This document shows positions 4,103-7,132 of a DNA stretch of 7,132 nucleotides, piece after piece. Every line of letters begins with the position of its first letter. Within the stretch, counting starts at the first letter, position 1. Location: assembly GCA_045531755.1 (NCBI GenBank), contig JAZSEP010000080.1, positions 1-7,132 of the forward strand, read 5' to 3'. Made by a program: the position numbers and the translations under genes. Source of the stretch: UBA11540 sp045531755. GTDB lineage: Bacteria; Bacillota; Clostridia; Oscillospirales; Ruminococcaceae. The notes beneath the pieces were generated by a model. It ran no database searches. It had not been told where the DNA came from and was given only the letters and a program-made list of their open reading frames with translations.

Positions 4103-7100
4103 ATGGTAAATGACATGAATAGCCGTATTACAGAGCTCGGACAGGAAAAGGGTCTCAAAATTAAGCCTGTAAAGCTTGGCAAAAATGTCAGAGCAAGTTT
4201 TTCTCAAATCAACGAGGTTCTGGAGATGCCCAACCTCATCGAAATTCAGAAAAACTCCTACAAATGGTTCCTTGAGGAAGGATTGAAAGAGGTTTTCAAC
4301 GACGTTGCCTCTATCACCGATTTCTCGGGAAATCTCGTGCTGGACTTCATCGACTACTCTATTGACAGCACTCCCAAATACAGCGTTGAGGAATGCAAGA
4401 TCAGAGATGCCACATACTCTGCCGCTCTGCGTGTAAGGGTAAGACTTCTCAACAAGGAAACCGGTGAAATCAAAGAGCAGGAAGTCTTTATGGGTGATTT
4501 CCCCATCATGACCGAAAGCGGCACGTTTGTTATCAACGGCGCGGAGCGTGTTATCGTTTCTCAGCTCGTTCGTTCACCCGGCGTCTATTATGACCGCACC
4601 TTCGACAAGACAGGTAAAAAGCTCTTCACATCCACAGTTATCCCCAACCGCGGTGCTTGGCTTGAATATGAAACAGATTCTCAGGACGTTTTCTACGTTC
4701 ACGTTGACAAGAACAGAAAATTTCCTGTTACTACCCTTATCCGTGCTCTCGGCTTGGGTACTGATTCCCAGATTCTTGATTTCTTCGGAAATGACGAGCT
4801 CATTATAAAGACCATCGAAAAAGACCCTGCAAAGACTATGGAAGAGGCTTTGGTTGAGGTCTATAAGAAGTTGCGCCCCGGTGAGCCGCCTACAGTTGAC
4901 GGCGCACAGCAGCACCTTGAGGGACTTTTCTTCGACACAAGAAGATACGACCTCTCAAGAGTCGGACGCTATAAATATAATAAGAAGCTTGCTATCGGTG
5001 CGAGAATCTGCGGCCACACCCTCGCTCAGCCTGTTGTTGACCCCTTCACAGGCGAGGTTCTTGCTGATGCAGGCGAGCTCGTAACACGCGAGAAGGCAGA
5101 GCTTATTGAAAGACGCGGTGTTTCCGTTGCATACCTTGCAGTAAATGACAAGGAAATCAAGGTTATCTCCAACGGCACCGTTAACATTGCAGACTTCGTT
5201 CCCGCTGAGCTTGGACTTGATTTCCTCGCTCTCGGCATCAACGAGAAAGTTTGTTTAAGCGTCCTCACCGAAATTCTCGAGAACACTCCTGCCGAGGAGC
5301 TTGGCGAGGTTATCAAGGCGCGCGCTGCAGAGCTTATCCCCAACCACATCACAGTTGACGATATCTTTGCTTCCATCAACTACGTTAACAACCTTAATAA
5401 CGATATAGGAACTATCGACGACATCGACCATCTCGGTAACAGAAGAATCCGTTCTGTCGGTGAGCTTTTGCAGAACCAGTTCAGAATCGGCTTCACCAGA
5501 ATGGAAAGAGTTGTCCGCGAGAGAATGACACTTCAGCAGCAGGATATGGATGCTATCACTCCTCAGGCACTCATCAACATCCGTCCCGTTGTTGCGGCTA
5601 TCAAGGAGTTCTTTGGTTCTTCTCCCCTTTCTCAGTTCATGGACCAGACCAACCCCCTTGCAGAGCTGACACACAAGCGTCGTCTTTCCGCACTCGGCCC
5701 CGGCGGTCTTTCCCGTGACCGTGCAGGATTCGAGGTTCGTGACGTTCACTACACACACTACGGCCGTATGTGTCCTATCGAGACACCTGAAGGACCTAAC
5801 ATCGGTCTTATCTCCTATCTTGCAACCTTTGCACGTATCAATGAATACGGCTTCGTGGAGGCTCCCTTCAGACGCGTTGACCAGGAGAACAAGAAGGTTC
5901 TTGACGAGGTTATCTATATGACCGCTGACGTTGAGGACGAGTTCGTTGTTGCACAGGCAAACGAGCCCCTCGACGAAAACGGCTACTTCCTCAACCCCAA
6001 GGTTACCGCAAGACAGCAGGACCAGATTATCGAAATCGAGCGCGAGAAGGTTCATTTTATGGACGTTTCGCCTAAGATGGTTGTTTCTGTTGCTACCGCT
6101 ATGATCCCCTTCCTTGAAAACGACGATACAAACCGTGCGCTCATGGGCGCGAACATGCAACGTCAGGCTGTTCCGCTTATGAAAACCGAGAACCCCATCG
6201 TCGGTACAGGTATGGAGTATAAGGCTGCCGTTGACTCGGGCGTTACCGTTGTTTCCAAGGACGCAGGCGTCGTTGAAAAGGTATGCGCAACCGAGGTTGT
6301 CATCAGAACGGATGACGGCGAGCTCAAGCCCTATAAGATACTCAAATTTATGCGTTCCAACCAGGGAACCTGTATCAACCAGCGTCCTATCGTTGAGGTC
6401 GGCGAGCGTATTGAAGTCGGTCAGGTTATCGCCGACGGCCCCGGTACCTGCAACGGTGAGATAAGCCTTGGTAAGAATGCCCTCGTCGGCTTTATGACCT
6501 GGGAAGGTTACAACTACGAGGACGCCGTTCTCTTGAACGAGAAGCTTGTTCGTGAGGATACCTTCACATCTATCCATATTGAAGAATACGAAATCGAAGC
6601 CCGTGACACCAAGCTCGGTCCGGAAGAGATTACACGCGACATCCCCAACGTCGGTGAGGATGCTCTCAAGGACCTTGACGAGCGCGGAATTATCCGTGTC
6701 GGTGCTGAGGTTCGCTCGGGCGATATCCTCGTCGGTAAGGTTACACCTAAGGGTGAAACCGAACTCACCGCCGAGGAAAGACTGCTCCGCGCAATCTTCG
6801 GTGAAAAGGCGCGCGAGGTTCGTGACACCTCTCTCAGAGTACCCCACGGCGAATACGGTATCATCGTTGACGTTAAGGTATTCACAAGAAAAAACTCCAC
6901 CGAGCTTTCCGCAGGCGTTAATATGGTTGTTCGCTGCTACATCGCACAGAAGCGTAAGATTTCTGTCGGTGACAAGATGGCGGGCCGCCACGGTAACAAG
7001 GGTGTCGTTTCCAGAATTCTTCCTCAGGAGGATATGCCTTTCCTTCCCGACGGAAGACCTCTTGATATCGTTCTTAACCCCCTCGGCGTTCCTTCCCGTA

Positions 7101-7132
7101 TGAACATCGGTCAGGTACTTGAGGTTCACCTC
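4103..7132 (+). CDS. rpoB: DNA-directed RNA polymerase subunit beta (3' end outside window)
   Basis: This is the beta subunit of RNA polymerase, which forms much of the catalytic cleft and the rifampicin pocket. The first 1010 codons are present; the C-terminal switch and clamp-contact part is cut off by the window. The start is the ATG at 4103, with AAGGAG at 4086-4091 eleven bases upstream; a GTG at 4091 lies inside that site. Landmarks in order are QLVRSPGVYY (154-163, protrusion), the rifampicin cluster (505-531), CPIETPEGPNIGLI after it, EGYNYEDAV with E806-D807 (E. coli E813-D814), and GDKMAGRHGNKG with K958 and K966 (E. coli K1065 and K1073, which contact the nucleotide). There is no large insertion like that of the gammaproteobacterial protein between the flap and these lysines, as in Firmicutes. 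From codon 386 on there is no TTA, CTA or TCA codon, a strong bias that fits high expression. rplL is not upstream; asnA is, in opposite orientation. rpoC is expected to follow but is not seen. Confidence 0.98.
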   Translation, partial: MVNDMNSRITELGQEKGLKIKPVKLGKNVRASFSQINEVLEMPNLIEIQKNSYKWFLEEGLKEVFNDVASITDFSGNLVLDFIDYSIDSTPKYSVEECKIRDATYSAALRVRVRLLNKETGEIKEQEVFMGDFPIMTESGTFVINGAERVIVSQLVRSPGVYYDRTFDKTGKKLFTSTVIPNRGAWLEYETDSQDVFYVHVDKNRKFPVTTLIRALGLGTDSQILDFFGNDELIIKTIEKDPAKTMEEALVEVYKKLRPGEPPTVDGAQQHLEGLFFDTRRYDLSRVGRYKYNKKLAIGARICGHTLAQPVVDPFTGEVLADAGELVTREKAELIERRGVSVAYLAVNDKEIKVISNGTVNIADFVPAELGLDFLALGINEKVCLSVLTEILENTPAEELGEVIKARAAELIPNHITVDDIFASINYVNNLNNDIGTIDDIDHLGNRRIRSVGELLQNQFRIGFTRMERVVRERMTLQQQDMDAITPQALINIRPVVAAIKEFFGSSPLSQFMDQTNPLAELTHKRRLSALGPGGLSRDRAGFEVRDVHYTHYGRMCPIETPEGPNIGLISYLATFARINEYGFVEAPFRRVDQENKKVLDEVIYMTADVEDEFVVAQANEPLDENGYFLNPKVTARQQDQIIEIEREKVHFMDVSPKMVVSVATAMIPFLENDDTNRALMGANMQRQAVPLMKTENPIVGTGMEYKAAVDSGVTVVSKDAGVVEKVCATEVVIRTDDGELKPYKILKFMRSNQGTCINQRPIVEVGERIEVGQVIADGPGTCNGEISLGKNALVGFMTWEGYNYEDAVLLNEKLVREDTFTSIHIEEYEIEARDTKLGPEEITRDIPNVGEDALKDLDERGIIRVGAEVRSGDILVGKVTPKGETELTAEERLLRAIFGEKAREVRDTSLRVPHGEYGIIVDVKVFTRKNSTELSAGVNMVVRCYIAQKRKISVGDKMAGRHGNKGVVSRILPQEDMPFLPDGRPLDIVLNPLGVPSRMNIGQVLEVHL
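5615..5695 (+). other. rpoB: Rifampicin resistance-determining region of rpoB
   Basis: Codons 505-531 match E. coli 507-533 with an offset of two. The common resistance positions carry sensitive-type residues: Q511 (E. coli Q513), D514 (D516), H524 (H526), R527 (R529), S529 (S531) and L531 (L533). The one clear difference is P508 (bases 5624-5626), where E. coli and Bacillus have Gln at the position equivalent to 510. By sequence alone the protein looks rifampicin-sensitive. Confidence 0.85.

Noticed and set aside
5255..7129. Long open frame (about 624 codons) on the - strand inside rpoB
   Set aside because: It is codon-aligned with rpoB and open only because rpoB avoids TTA, CTA and TCA codons there. 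The translation resembles no known protein and the sense strand is unmistakably rpoB.
1..7132. CRISPR array, insertion sequence, tRNA or rRNA
   Set aside because: I saw no regularly spaced repeats, transposase-like frame, cloverleaf or rRNA-like segment anywhere in the window.

Overview
The window looks like a chromosomal segment of a low-to-mid GC Gram-positive bacterium, most likely one of the Clostridia and possibly a gut Oscillospirales/Ruminococcaceae-type organism. Three things point there: AGGAG-type ribosome binding sites, a Firmicutes-like RNA polymerase beta subunit, and AT-rich intergenic regions with consensus sigma-A promoters. The lineage is an inference from style and protein resemblance, not a measured placement.

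Layout. Bases 1-143 are a leader with two strong consecutive hairpins (15-56 and 60-105). A forward gene at 144-1361 follows, encoding a 405-residue protein with an N-terminal ricin-type lectin domain and an M23 zinc metallopeptidase domain. It has no signal peptide. It converges on a reverse-strand gene (2465-1431) for a 344-residue lipoprotein of unrecognised family. The 349-bp AT-rich gap at 2466-2814 carries a good reverse promoter, a second possible promoter overlapping a 16-bp palindrome, a 15-bp direct repeat, a 13-bp perfect hairpin and the terminator of the next gene. Next on the reverse strand is asnA (3828-2815), ammonia-dependent asparagine synthetase. The asnA-rpoB gap (3829-4102) is a divergent promoter region. 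It holds the asnA promoter and, facing right, phased A-tracts plus two overlapping sigma-A promoters and a leader of about 140 nt. From 4103 to the window end runs rpoB, with its first 1010 codons present and the C-terminus cut off.

How the genes relate. There is no sign of one joint pathway. rpoB and asnA are housekeeping genes. The lipoprotein and the lectin-peptidase are accessory genes that presumably act at the cell envelope: one anchored to the membrane, the other a likely peptidoglycan hydrolase that must leave the cell by lysis or a non-Sec route. rpoB here is not directly behind rplL, its usual partner, but has its own promoter block.

I do not see a complete new multi-gene system. 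The items most worth a second look are the structured RNA-like element in front of the leaderless lectin-peptidase gene, the duplicated rpoB promoter, and the dense inverted and direct repeats ahead of the lipoprotein gene.
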